DNA from: JBBQDZ01 sp038237515
GTDB taxonomy: Bacteria > Actinomycetota > Thermoleophilia > Gaiellales > Gaiellaceae
Direction of reading: 5' to 3'
DNA: 64,000 nt
Assembly: GCA_038237515.1 (NCBI GenBank)
Contig: JBBRYP010000014.1
Location: 6,598 to 70,597 of the forward strand
Shown in pieces: positions 55,316-63,655 of this stretch; the first letter of the stretch is position 1, and every line of letters begins with the position of its first letter. Below the pieces are notes generated by a model. The model was not told the DNA's origin, searched no databases, and worked only from the letters and a program-made list of their open reading frames with translations. The position numbers and the translations under genes are program-made.

Positions 55316-56335
55316 TCAGGCGAGGGTGTTGACGGCGTCGACGATCGCCGCCACGGTCGGGGCGTAGACCTCCTCCAACGACGGCGTGAAAGGCACCGGA
55401 GCGTCCGGCGCCGTCACCCGCCTGACGGGCGCGTTGAGGAAGTCGAACGCGTTCTCCGTCACGACCGCGGCGATCTCCGATGCGACGCTGCACCGAGGCG
55501 GGCTCTCGTCGACGACGACCATCGTGCCCGTCTTCGCCACCGAGGCAACGAGCGTCTCGAGGTCGAGCGGCGAGAGCGTGCGCGGGTCGATCACCTCTGC
55601 GCTCGTCCCCGCCTGAGCGAGGAGCTCCGCGGCCTCGAGCGCACGGCCGACCATCGCGGCGATCCCGACGATGGTCACGTCGCTCCCGGCGCGGCGCACC
55701 TCCGCGACCCCGAGCGGAATCCGGTACGGCTCTTCCGGCACGACGCCCTTGGCGACGTACAGCTTCAGGTGCTCGAAGAACATCACTGGAGCGTCGTCGA
55801 AGATCGACTCGAGCAGCAGGCCCTTCGCGTCGTACGGCGTCGAGGGAACGACGACCTTGATCCCGGGCAGGTGCGTGTAGATCGCGTAGAGCGTCCCCGA
55901 GTGCTGGGCGGCGGCGCTGAGGCCGGAGCCCATCGCGACGCGGAGCGTCAGCGGCAGCCGGGCCTGGCCGCCGAACATGTACGACATCTTCGAGGCCTGG
56001 TTGTAGATCTGGTCGAACGCGAGGCCGGTGAAGTCTGCCCACATCACGTCGACGACCGGCCGCAGCCCGGCGGCGGCCGCTCCGACGCCGGCGCCGACGA
56101 AGCCCGCCTCCGAGATCGGCGTGTCGCGCACCCGGTTCGCGCCGAAGAGCGGATAGAGGCTCTTCGTCGCGCCGAAGGAGCCGCCCATCGTGTTCTCCTT
56201 CTCGCCGCCGCGGCCGGCACCACCGACGACGTCCTCGCCCATGACGATCACGCTCGGGTCGGCCTCCATCGCTTGCCGCATCGCCTCGCCGACCGCGTCG
56301 ACGAGCGAGAGCGTGCGCTCGACCGCGACCGCCAT
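55316..56335 (-). CDS. 2-oxoacid/acetoin dehydrogenase E1 beta subunit
   Basis: A 339-residue E1 beta (AcoB-like). VIVMGEDV (29-36), TPISEAGFVGAGVGAA (72-87), WADFTGLAFDQIYNQASK (99-116) and EVIDPRTLSPLDLETL (242-257) are conserved. It pairs with the E1 alpha gene, whose stop shares a base with its start. The presence of a full E2 upstream makes this a functional complex except for E3, which is not in the window. It differs clearly from the E1 beta at 17.7 kb. Confidence 0.9.
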   Translation of the reverse strand: MAVAVERTLSLVDAVGEAMRQAMEADPSVIVMGEDVVGGAGRGGEKENTMGGSFGATKSLYPLFGANRVRDTPISEAGFVGAGVGAAAAGLRPVVDVMWADFTGLAFDQIYNQASKMSYMFGGQARLPLTLRVAMGSGLSAAAQHSGTLYAIYTHLPGIKVVVPSTPYDAKGLLLESIFDDAPVMFFEHLKLYVAKGVVPEEPYRIPLGVAEVRRAGSDVTIVGIAAMVGRALEAAELLAQAGTSAEVIDPRTLSPLDLETLVASVAKTGTMVVVDESPPRCSVASEIAAVVTENAFDFLNAPVRRVTAPDAPVPFTPSLEEVYAPTVAAIVDAVNTLA

Positions 56336-57336
56336 CAGGCCTCCACCCGCTCGAGCGGCTCGGGGTAGACGAAGCGGCCGACGTCGGCCGGGTCGGGGAA
56401 CGGGCTCGAGCGCGCGAACTCGACCGCGTCCGACACCGCGGCCTCGAGCTCCGTCCGCATCGCCTCGAGCTCTCGCTCCGGGACGCCGGCGTCGAGCAGC
56501 GCCGCGCGCAGCCGTTCGAGCGCGTCGTTGCCCCGCGTCAGCCGCCGCTCGTCGTCGTCGCGGTAGCGGTCGGGATCGCCCTCGAAGTGGCCCCTGAAGC
56601 GGTACGTCTTGACCTCGAGCAGCGTCGGCCCCTCGCCCGCGCGCGCCCGCTCGACCGCCGCGCGCGCGGCCGAGTAGACGTCGCGCACGTCGGCGCCGTC
56701 GGCGACGACCCCGGGGATGCCGTAGGCGAGCGCGCGGCTCGCGACGTCCGGGACGCTGGTGGCGTACGAGGCCGGCGTCGACTCCGCGAAGCCGTTGTTC
56801 TCGCAGACGTAGAGCACGGGCAGCTTCCAGATCGCGGCGAGGTTGAGGCTCTCGTGCAGCACGCCCTGGTTCGCAGCGCCATCGCCGAAGAACGCGACCG
56901 CGACGTGGTCGCCGCCGCGCACCTGCGACGCCAGGCCGGCGCCGGTCGCGAGGGCGATGCCGCCGCCGACGATCGCATTCGCGCCGAGCATCCCGCGCGA
57001 GAAGTCGGCGATGTGCATCGAGCCGCCGCGACCCTTGCAGAGCCCGTCCTCCCGGCCGTAGATCTCCGCCATCATCGCGCGCAGGTCGCAGCCTTTGGCG
57101 ATGCAGTGGCCGTGACCGCGGTGCGTGCTGGTGATGTAGTCCGCGTCGTCGAGGTTCGCGCAGACGCCCGCGGCGACGGCCTCCTCGCCGATGTACATGT
57201 GCACGAAGCCCGGGATCTCGCCGGTGCGGAACTCCTTCGCCACGCGCTGCTCGAACAGCCGGATCGTGAGCATCGTCCGGAAGAGGCCGAGCACCGTGTC
57301 GCGCTCGATCTCGGTCACGACCTGCGTCTCCCTCAT
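56335..57336 (-). CDS. 2-oxoacid/acetoin dehydrogenase E1 alpha subunit
   Basis: A 333-residue ThDP-dependent subunit (AcoA-like). ITSTHRGHGHCIAKG (68-82), GRGGSMHIAD (102-111), and the ThDP motif FFGDGAANQG (149-158) with CENNGFA (178-184). ATG overlaps the E2 stop by 4 bp. Acts on acetoin or a branched 2-oxoacid; the gene alone cannot decide. Confidence 0.9.
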   Translation of the reverse strand: MRETQVVTEIERDTVLGLFRTMLTIRLFEQRVAKEFRTGEIPGFVHMYIGEEAVAAGVCANLDDADYITSTHRGHGHCIAKGCDLRAMMAEIYGREDGLCKGRGGSMHIADFSRGMLGANAIVGGGIALATGAGLASQVRGGDHVAVAFFGDGAANQGVLHESLNLAAIWKLPVLYVCENNGFAESTPASYATSVPDVASRALAYGIPGVVADGADVRDVYSAARAAVERARAGEGPTLLEVKTYRFRGHFEGDPDRYRDDDERRLTRGNDALERLRAALLDAGVPERELEAMRTELEAAVSDAVEFARSSPFPDPADVGRFVYPEPLERVEA

Positions 57337-58637
57337 GCGGGGTGCTCCGAGAGCCGGGCGAGGTATTCGGCGAACGTGCCGAGGAACGCCGCCGCCGGGC
57401 CGCCGTCGACGGCGCGGTGGTCGAAGGTCAGGCAGGCCTGCATCGTCGGCCGCACGGCGATGCCGCCGTCGGCCGTCACTACCGGGCGGTCGCGGATGCG
57501 CCCGATCCAGAGGATCCCGACCTGACAGGGGTTGAGGATTGCCGTCGTGATGTCGACCGGGTGGATGCCGCCGTTCGAGACGGTGAACGTGCCGCCTTCG
57601 AGGTCGTCGGGCGCGATCGAGCCGTCGCGCGCCCGGTCGGCCAGCTCGGCGATGCGCGCGTTGATCCCCTCGAGTGCGAGCCCGTCGGCACCGGCGACGA
57701 CAGGCGCGACGAGGCCCTCGTCGGTCTCGACGGCGACCGCGACGTTGACCTCCTGCAGCAGCTCGACGTCCGTCTCCGTGACGCGCGCGTTCAGCAGCGG
57801 ATGCTCGCGCAGCGCCGCCGCGACGAGCTTCACGACGATCGCCGTGACGCCGATCCGCGGGCTCGCACCGGCGTCGTTCAGGCGCGTGCGGAGCTCGACC
57901 AGCGGCTTCACGTCGAGCTCGAGCACCGACGTGAGCTGGGCCGCCGTCTGGAGGCTCGTGACCATGCGCTTCGCGATCGTTCCGCGGCGCCCGCGCAACG
58001 GAATGCTGCGGACGACCGTGGGCCCACTCGCGATCGCCGTCACTGGCTCCGTCTCCAGTGCCGCCGCCCACGCCGCGACGTCGCTGTCGACGATGCGGCC
58101 GCCGGGGCCCGAGCCGGCGATGTCGCGGACGTCGTCGACCGAGAGGCCGAGCTGCTTCAGCAGCGCACGTGCGCGCGGCGAGACGAGCGGCGCACCCGGC
58201 CGCGCGGGCTGCCGCTCAGCCGCCGGAGCTACCACCGGGCGCCGAGGGGCCGCCCCGCCCGCCGTCTGCGCGACGGTCGCTCCGCCGCCGTCGCCGATGT
58301 AGCCAAGGAACGGGTGGCCGTTCTCTCCGCCGTCGTCCTCGACGGCGCGCTCCCCGCCGCCGCCGACGAGCTCGTCGTACTCCTCCCGGGTGGCGATGAT
58401 CAGCGCCACCGTCGTGCCGATCGCGAGGCTCTGCCCGGCCGGCACGAGCCGGTGCACGAACCCCGGGGCGTCAGCCTCGACCTCAGCGGTCGTCTTGTCG
58501 GTCTCGAGCTCGAGAACGGCCTGCCCAGCCGCGACCTCATCACCCTCGTGGACGAGCCACTGCGCCAGCAGGATGTCCTCGGTGTACGCCCCCAGTTTGG
58601 GCATGAGCACCGGTGTCGCGGCGGCGCGCGCCCTCAA
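57333..58637 (-). CDS. Dihydrolipoamide acyltransferase (E2)
   Basis: About 434 residues. An N-terminal lipoyl domain with Lys in LELETDKTTAEVEA, a linker with Ala/Pro, a peripheral-subunit-binding domain (VSPRARALLKQLG to GGRIVDSDV), and the catalytic acyltransferase domain ending with the CLTFDHRAVDGG motif (the active His and Asp). The start is taken as a TTG that overlaps the oxidoreductase TGA (TTGA); an ATG at 58604 (MPKLGAYTED) would remove 11 residues and is also possible. It receives the acyl group from E1 and passes it to CoA. Confidence 0.9.
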   Translation of the reverse strand: MRARAAATPVLMPKLGAYTEDILLAQWLVHEGDEVAAGQAVLELETDKTTAEVEADAPGFVHRLVPAGQSLAIGTTVALIIATREEYDELVGGGGERAVEDDGGENGHPFLGYIGDGGGATVAQTAGGAAPRRPVVAPAAERQPARPGAPLVSPRARALLKQLGLSVDDVRDIAGSGPGGRIVDSDVAAWAAALETEPVTAIASGPTVVRSIPLRGRRGTIAKRMVTSLQTAAQLTSVLELDVKPLVELRTRLNDAGASPRIGVTAIVVKLVAAALREHPLLNARVTETDVELLQEVNVAVAVETDEGLVAPVVAGADGLALEGINARIAELADRARDGSIAPDDLEGGTFTVSNGGIHPVDITTAILNPCQVGILWIGRIRDRPVVTADGGIAVRPTMQACLTFDHRAVDGGPAAAFLGTFAEYLARLSEHPA

Positions 58638-59599
58638 GGCACGAGCACCAGCTTCGCATCGCGGCCGCGCGCCTGACGCGCCCACGCCTCTGCGACCTCC
58701 TCGAGCGGCACCGTCTCCGTCTCGAGCCGCAGACGCCCAGCAGCCGCATGGCCCACAACCTCCGCGTAGCCGCGCGCCAGCGCGTCGAGCGGGACCGCGA
58801 AGTTCGAGTAGCCGAGGATCTGGAGCTGCTTGCCGCGCACGTGGCCCGAGACGAACGTCGCCGTCGGCGCGGCCGACTGGCCGACGTGGGCGATGCGCGC
58901 GCCGGGCCCGGCGACCGCAGCCGCGGCCTCTAAGGCCGGGCCGCACAACAGGTCGAGCACGAGCGTCGGGAGCGCCCCGTCGACCGCCGCTGCGAGCTGC
59001 GACTGGAAGTCCTCCGCCTCCAGCGAGACCGCCGCGTCGGCGCCGAGGGCAGCGACGGCGTCGAGCCGCTCACGGTCGCGTCCGACCGTGACCACCCGGC
59101 CGGCGCCCAGCAGCTTCGCGACCTGCACCGCGACCGCGCCGACGCTCCCGGTAGCGCCGAGCACGAGCACCGTCTCACCGGAGCGCACGGGCGCGAGCCA
59201 TGAGAGTGACATCCAGGCCGCGAGCCCGACCTGCCCGAGTGCGGCTGCGACGAGGTCCGTCGCGTCCTCGGGCACCTCGACCAGTACCTCGTCCGCAACG
59301 GCGAAGCGCTCGCAGAACGCACCGTCGCGCACGACGCCGAGGCCGCGGCCGGCCGCCCACACGCGCTTCCCTGGCGAAAAGCGCCCGGAGCTGACGACGC
59401 GGCCGACGCCCTCGATGCCGGGCACGTACGGAAGCGGCGGGCTGCCGGCGGGGAAGCGCCCGGACGCGATCGCGAGGTCGGCGGGGTTGAGCGCGGCGGC
59501 GAGGAGCTCCACGACCGCCTGGCCCTCGGCCGGCTCCGGCTCCGTCCGCTCCGCCGCCTGCGGCGGGGCGCCGTACTCCGAGACGACCGCGGCGCGCAA
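58634..59599 (-). CDS. Quinone oxidoreductase-like (zinc-independent MDR) protein
   Basis: A 321-residue MDR of the quinone-oxidoreductase type. GroES-like half (residues 1-~115) has no structural zinc cysteines; the Rossmann half contains VLGATGSVGAVAVQVAKLLGA near 146-166. NADPH-dependent reduction of enones or quinones is typical. The start codon is TTG and it touches the end of a MITE-like element (59601-59766), so its native promoter and Shine-Dalgarno have been replaced or moved. It leads the operon with E2, E1 and the later genes. Confidence 0.88.
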   Translation of the reverse strand: MRAAVVSEYGAPPQAAERTEPEPAEGQAVVELLAAALNPADLAIASGRFPAGSPPLPYVPGIEGVGRVVSSGRFSPGKRVWAAGRGLGVVRDGAFCERFAVADEVLVEVPEDATDLVAAALGQVGLAAWMSLSWLAPVRSGETVLVLGATGSVGAVAVQVAKLLGAGRVVTVGRDRERLDAVAALGADAAVSLEAEDFQSQLAAAVDGALPTLVLDLLCGPALEAAAAVAGPGARIAHVGQSAAPTATFVSGHVRGKQLQILGYSNFAVPLDALARGYAEVVGHAAAGRLRLETETVPLEEVAEAWARQARGRDAKLVLVP

Positions 59600-59600
59600 C

Positions 59601-59766
59601 TAGTGCGCTGTCCGGTGAATAGGGTGGTGATCCTGGCGAGCGAAAAGTAAGCTGGGCAAGGACGCAGGGAGCGTCGATATGCCTGCATATCGGCGCGACC
59701 GAGGACGCAGATCCAGCGCCGCTTTGCAGCCGCCAGGGCGCGCCCTATTCGCCGGACGGTGCACTA
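59601..59766. mobile_element. MITE-like element with 28 bp terminal inverted repeats
   Basis: The left end CTAGTGCGCTGTCCGGTGAA and the reverse complement of the right end CTAGTGCACCGTCCGGCGAA match in 23 of 28 positions. The element is 166 bp, with a perfect inner palindrome CGATATGC-CT-GCATATCG at 59675-59692. No transposase is encoded. CTAG (or TA) lies at both outer edges and may be the target duplication. It is inserted between the GntR remnant and the oxidoreductase start codon. Confidence 0.72.
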
Positions 59767-59934
59767 GGCCGCAGCGGGGCCGTCGTCGGGGGTGAAGGCC
59801 TGGCGGACCGCGAGCGCGGTGCGATCGAGATGGCGCTGAAGAAGCTCGACCGCCCGTTTCCCGTCGCGGCGCTCGCAGCAGACGAGGAGCTCGCGGTGGT
59901 CGGTCATCGCGTCCTCCACGGTGTAGCGCGGGAT
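59764..59934 (-). pseudogene. C-terminal remnant of a GntR/FCD regulator
   Basis: About 55 residues, IPRYTVEDAMTDHRELLVCC followed by R-R-D-G-K-R-A-V-E-L-L-Q-R-H-L-D-R-T-A-L-A-V, match the final helices of an FCD domain. No winged HTH or earlier FCD helix precedes it; upstream sequence is compositionally unlike coding DNA. Its TAG stop uses the last bases of the MITE. Presumably the local regulator of the operon was lost. Confidence 0.6.
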
Positions 59935-59982
59935 CGTGTCGGTTGCGGTCGGCTCCACTCGCGCACCCTCGCTCGGGAACGG

Positions 59983-60004
59983 GGCGGCTATAGCATATAA
60001 GGCT
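59983..60004. promoter_or_regulatory. Candidate operator CTATAGCATATAA
   Basis: GGCGGCTATAGCATATAAGGCT, nearly the same as the site upstream of the NicX-like gene (39069-39089). It lies between the amidase gene end and the GntR remnant, where the former regulator gene and the operon promoter would have been. Confidence 0.45.
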
Positions 60005-60020
60005 GCAGCGAAAGCCCCGC

Positions 60021-61433
60021 CTAGAGCGGCGGCCGCACCGCCTGGAGCTCGGGCGTGGCCGCAAAAAGGCCCTGCGCAGCTCGCAAGACGCGCCCTTCCA
60101 GCCAAGGCGGTGCGGTGAACTGAAACCCGACGGGGATCCCCAGCGCATCGAAGCCCGCGCGCACCGCGCAGGCGGGCAAGCCGACCAGGTCCTGCGGCGT
60201 CGTGTAGCTCATCACGAGCTCGCGGAAGGTCAGCTCCTGCCCCTCGTGTACGAGCGTCTCCTCGCCAATCGGAAGCGGGGATCCCGCGCTCACCGGCGTG
60301 AGGAGCACGTCGCACGACCCGAACAGGCGGGCAAAGCCGGTGCGGACGCGCTCGCGATCGGCGCTCGCGCGGAGGTACTGCTCGAGCGTCACCTCGGTCG
60401 CGAGGTCGAGGCGGCTTAGCACGTCGGTGCCGTACTCACCCCGGCGCGCCGGGAAGAGGCCCGCCCGCCGGTGCGTGTCGATCGCCTCGGCGCTCTGGAT
60501 CGTCCTGAACGCCGGGAAGACGAGCTCGGCCTCCGGAAGCGCGACCTCGACGAGCCGCGCCCCCGCCGCCGCCAGCGTCTGCAGCGTCTGCTCGTAGACG
60601 TCGCGGACGTCGCGCGCGAGCGGGACGAGCAGCAGGTCCGCGCAGGTTCCGACGACCAGCCCCTCGAGGCCCAGCCCCAGCTCGCCGCGCACGTCGCCGA
60701 GCGGGACGTCGACCGTCGACGGGTCGGTCGCGTCGACACCGGCGATCGCCTCGAGCAGCAGCGCCGCCCCCGCGGGCGTCGTCGCCATCGGCCCGGGGTG
60801 GTCGAGCGAGCGCGCTAGCGGCCACGCACCCGCGGCGCTGATTCGCCCGTACGTCGGCTTCAGCCCGACGACGCCGCAGAAGGCGGCGGGCACGCGAATC
60901 GAGCCGCCGGTGTCGCTGCCGAGCGCGAGCGGCACCTCGCCCGCGGCGAGCACCGCGGCGGAGCCTCCGCTCGAGCCGCCCGTGAAGCGGTCGAGCGCCC
61001 ACGGGTTGTGAGCCGAGCCGAGCGCCTCGTTCACCGACGTGATCCCCCACGCGAACTCGTGCACCTGCGTCTTGCCGACGAGGATCGCGCCGGCGCCCCT
61101 CGCCCGCCTCACGGCCTCCGCGTCACGCGAAGGCACGTGCGAGTCGAACATCGGGGAGCCGTACGCCGTGCGGACGTCCTGGGAATCGAAGAGGTCCTTC
61201 GCCCCGAACGGGATGCCCTCGAGCGGGCGAGCATCACCCCGCCCCCACGCGGCCTCGGCCGCGAGCGCCTCCTCGAACGCCCGCTCGAGGCACAGCGCGG
61301 TGAAGCCGCCCACACGCCCGTCGACCGCCTCGACGCGCGCCGCGCACGCGTCGAGGACTTCGACTGGTGACAGCCGTCTCGCTTCGAACTCCTGCAGGAG
61401 CCCTTCAACGCTCTGCTCTGCGTGCTCGTTCAT
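60021..61433 (-). CDS. Amidase signature family hydrolase
   Basis: A 470-residue amidase. The Ser-cis-Ser-Lys triad is seen: Lys in FGAKDLFDS near residue 75, and TGGSSGGSAA near 150 with DTGGSIRVPAAFCGVVGLKPTYG after it. Cytoplasmic. Related enzymes hydrolyse aryl or aliphatic amides, carbamoyl compounds and maleamate-like acids. ATG at 61433 (MNEHAEQS) chosen; the upstream 16 codons look unrelated. No gene follows closely, so it is probably monocistronic. In context it could cleave a ring-opened amide. Confidence 0.9.
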   Translation of the reverse strand: MNEHAEQSVEGLLQEFEARRLSPVEVLDACAARVEAVDGRVGGFTALCLERAFEEALAAEAAWGRGDARPLEGIPFGAKDLFDSQDVRTAYGSPMFDSHVPSRDAEAVRRARGAGAILVGKTQVHEFAWGITSVNEALGSAHNPWALDRFTGGSSGGSAAVLAAGEVPLALGSDTGGSIRVPAAFCGVVGLKPTYGRISAAGAWPLARSLDHPGPMATTPAGAALLLEAIAGVDATDPSTVDVPLGDVRGELGLGLEGLVVGTCADLLLVPLARDVRDVYEQTLQTLAAAGARLVEVALPEAELVFPAFRTIQSAEAIDTHRRAGLFPARRGEYGTDVLSRLDLATEVTLEQYLRASADRERVRTGFARLFGSCDVLLTPVSAGSPLPIGEETLVHEGQELTFRELVMSYTTPQDLVGLPACAVRAGFDALGIPVGFQFTAPPWLEGRVLRAAQGLFAATPELQAVRPPL

Positions 61434-61685
61434 CGGGTGCTCGGCCGCGGCGGAACGGTGAGCCGGCAGCGAGCATCTCACAAGAACCGAGCCTCACTAT
61501 CCGGCAGCCGCGGATGCGGCGGACGTGGGGCGAGGCACATGGCTACCGGGGGTCGCGATCGATCCTGGTTCGGACGGCGGGCCCGCTGATGCACGTGTCC
61601 GAGCGGAGCCCCGAAGCTGAGGATCGAACAGCCCGAGGTCAGCGTGAAGCCGTGGCCATGAGCCGCCCACGAACACCCGGGATGC

Positions 61686-61838
61686 CTAATCGGCCACCGC
61701 CTCGGTGCGATGACGCGGCAAAACCCGGTCCGGACGTGGAAAGTAGCAGGTGTATCCGTTCGGAGACCGCTCGAGATAGTCCTGCTGCTGGGGCTGGGCC
61801 TCCCAGAACGGCCGCGCCGGCGTCACCTCGGTGACCAC
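61686..61838 (-). pseudogene. MsrA C-terminal fragment
   Basis: About 50 residues, VVTEVTPARPFWEAQPQQQD then Y-L-E-R-S-P-N-G-Y-T-C-Y-F-P-R-P, match the last third of peptide-methionine (S)-S-oxide reductase. The N-terminal GCFW active site is absent and upstream sequence is unrelated, so the gene is a fragment. Confidence 0.65.
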
Positions 61839-62004
61839 CTTTTCCGGTCAAACACGAGGAAGACGTTGTCTTCGCCGACCATCCCGACGAGCTCGAGCGC
61901 TTCACCGAGGCGCTCCGTCACCCGCCGAAGAAGATCCCCCTACTCGGACTTTCTCCACCTTCGCATCAAGGGAGGAGCGCCCCTCGAGCGGGCACGTGCG
62001 GAAC
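61839..62004. other. Unassigned stretch between gene fragments
   Basis: About 165 bp between the MsrA and IS256 fragments. In the plus direction it reads VFADHPDELERFTEALRHPP, which is protein-like, but no family is recognised and it is bounded by fragments on both sides. Confidence 0.35.
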
Positions 62005-62276
62005 GCTAGGGAAGTAGCTGCCGCGCCGCAGCTCCGGGATCGCCAGCTCGAGCTCCCCCCGCGCGCGTGTCCCAGCGACGCGGCCGATCCCCGTTTCGGT
62101 GCTCAACCGCTCCCTCGGCGCCCGCTTACCGAGCTCTGCACCGACCAGCTCACTGACCTCCGCCTCCATCAGCTGCTGCACAACCCAGAGCAAGCTCTCG
62201 CGCAAGAAATCGACCCCTCCTCCTCCAGCAGGTAGCCGACGACCTGCTCAGCCGTCATCCTCTTCATCTCGGCCAT
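62005..62276 (-). pseudogene. IS256-family transposase N-terminal fragment, frameshifted
   Basis: The start MAEMKRMTAEQVVGYLLEEEG is followed by a single-base deletion near 62212-62217. The other frame then reads FLRESLLWVVQQLMEAEVSE and L-E-L-A-I-P-E-L-R-R-G-S-Y-F-P-S, typical for the N-terminal region of actinobacterial IS256 transposases. The catalytic DDE core is absent. The left-flanking bases to about 62395 (ending GGGACGTGACC) may be the old element end. Confidence 0.7.
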
Positions 62277-62412
62277 CGCGGTGCTCGTTTCGTCGATCCT
62301 TGGCAGGAACCGACGAGTCTGAGCGCCCCCGGTGGCCGCACCTCTACCCAGCCGTCCGACACGCTCCTACACCACGCTACGGGACGTGACCCGGGGCTCC
62401 CGCCGATCGGCC

Positions 62413-63147
62413 TCAGGCGGACGCGAGCAAGTCGGCGAGTTGGTGATGGCGGCGCACATAGTCGCCGAACAACGGCGCTGTGAAGTCGATGAGGCCTCGT
62501 TGAGGACTGTAAACCAGACCCTTGACGTCGATGAGGTTCTGACGTTGTACGGCCGTCTGCTGCTGCGTCATCCTCAGCCGCGCGCTGACGTCGGCCGTCG
62601 GCTGTGCGCCGTCACCGATGTCCGCCAAAGCGGCTAGATAACGCCGCTCGGCGGGAGTGGCGCGATTCCAACGGCTTCGATGGAAGCCGCTATCGAGCTG
62701 ATCCTGGGCGATGCTGTCCGCCGATCGGGCCGCAGCCATGTCGATCGGAGAGCTAGGCGCCACCTGCCACGCGTACTTGCCGTAGGTCTGTATGAAGAAG
62801 GGGTAGTGGCCCGTGCGTTCAAGGAGGTATTCGAGCGCGTCCGGTGCATAGGCGACGCCCTCCCGTTCCGCCGGAACCGCGAGTGCTGCGGCAGCCGCCT
62901 CAGACGAGAGCTTGCCCACTTCGTGGTAGCTGAAGAGTCGTTCGGCGTAGCTGCTTGCCTCGACTAGGCGGGAGGCGAGCTGAGGCAGTCCGGCGCACAC
63001 AGCCGCAATCGGAAGCTGACGTTGCCCCACACGATGGAGAGCGGACAAGACGGCGCCGAGCTCTGCCGTGTCGGCAAACTGCATCTCATCGAAGAACAGG
63101 GCGACGCCGGTTCCAGCTTGTTGAGCGGTGTCGCCCAGTTCGAGGAT
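62413..63147 (-). pseudogene. AAA-family ATPase fragment lacking Walker A
   Basis: About 244 residues in frame (223 from an internal ATG at 63084). The first visible block VALFFDEMQF is Walker B. The C-terminal half has YPFFIQTYGKYAWQVA, RATPAERRYLAALADIG and GLVYSPQRGLIDFTAPLFGDYVRR, as in the common bacterial/archaeal ATPases with a winged-helix end. A TAA at 63148-63150 and then unrelated DNA stop the frame just before Walker B, so the nucleotide-binding loop is missing. Confidence 0.72.
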
Positions 63148-63298
63148 TTATAGACGTATATAGAACGTTAGCCACGATCGAAAAGCTCGAGACAGAACGA
63201 CGGTTGGGCTTTCGTCTCGGGGCGCGGTCGAAAGGGCAGAGCGGGATTCGAAGCTCGAGTGAGAAAGGAGGCAACGGGATGGTCCAGCACAGGCAGGG

Positions 63299-63432
63299 AC
63301 GCGCGAGGAGTGGCGGGCCGCTCGGAAGGAGTTGCTCGAGCGAGAGTCCGAGCACGCAGAGCGTGGGAGCGGCGAGAGCTCCCCTGGGTGCGGGTCGAGG
63401 AGGAGTACGGCTTCCAGACCGAGCAGGGGTGA
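63299..63432 (+). pseudogene. DUF899 (thioredoxin-like) N-terminal fragment, frameshifted
   Basis: TREEWRAARKELLERESEHA in one frame is followed, after a frameshift near 63365, by RRELPWVRVEEEYGFQTEQG in another. Together these match the N-terminal ~45 residues of DUF899 proteins. The rest of the gene is absent; an IS1380-type element lies immediately to the right. Confidence 0.6.
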
Positions 63433-63655
63433 AAGCCCTTGACCGCGCTCCTCTAAGCCTCAATCCACCGTTTTTTCCGCGGTGGCGACCGAGGTCGGCG
63501 TGTTGGGCGCCGGATCGGACGGGTGGGAGGAAGAGAGCGGTGTCCACGCAGACGGGATGACGCGCGGGGAGCCGGGAGGAGTGTTTCGCGAGGGTTGGGG
63601 GAAAGGCCGGTCGTGCCGGTGATCCGGCGGGATGCGGCGTGAGGGTGCGGACGTT

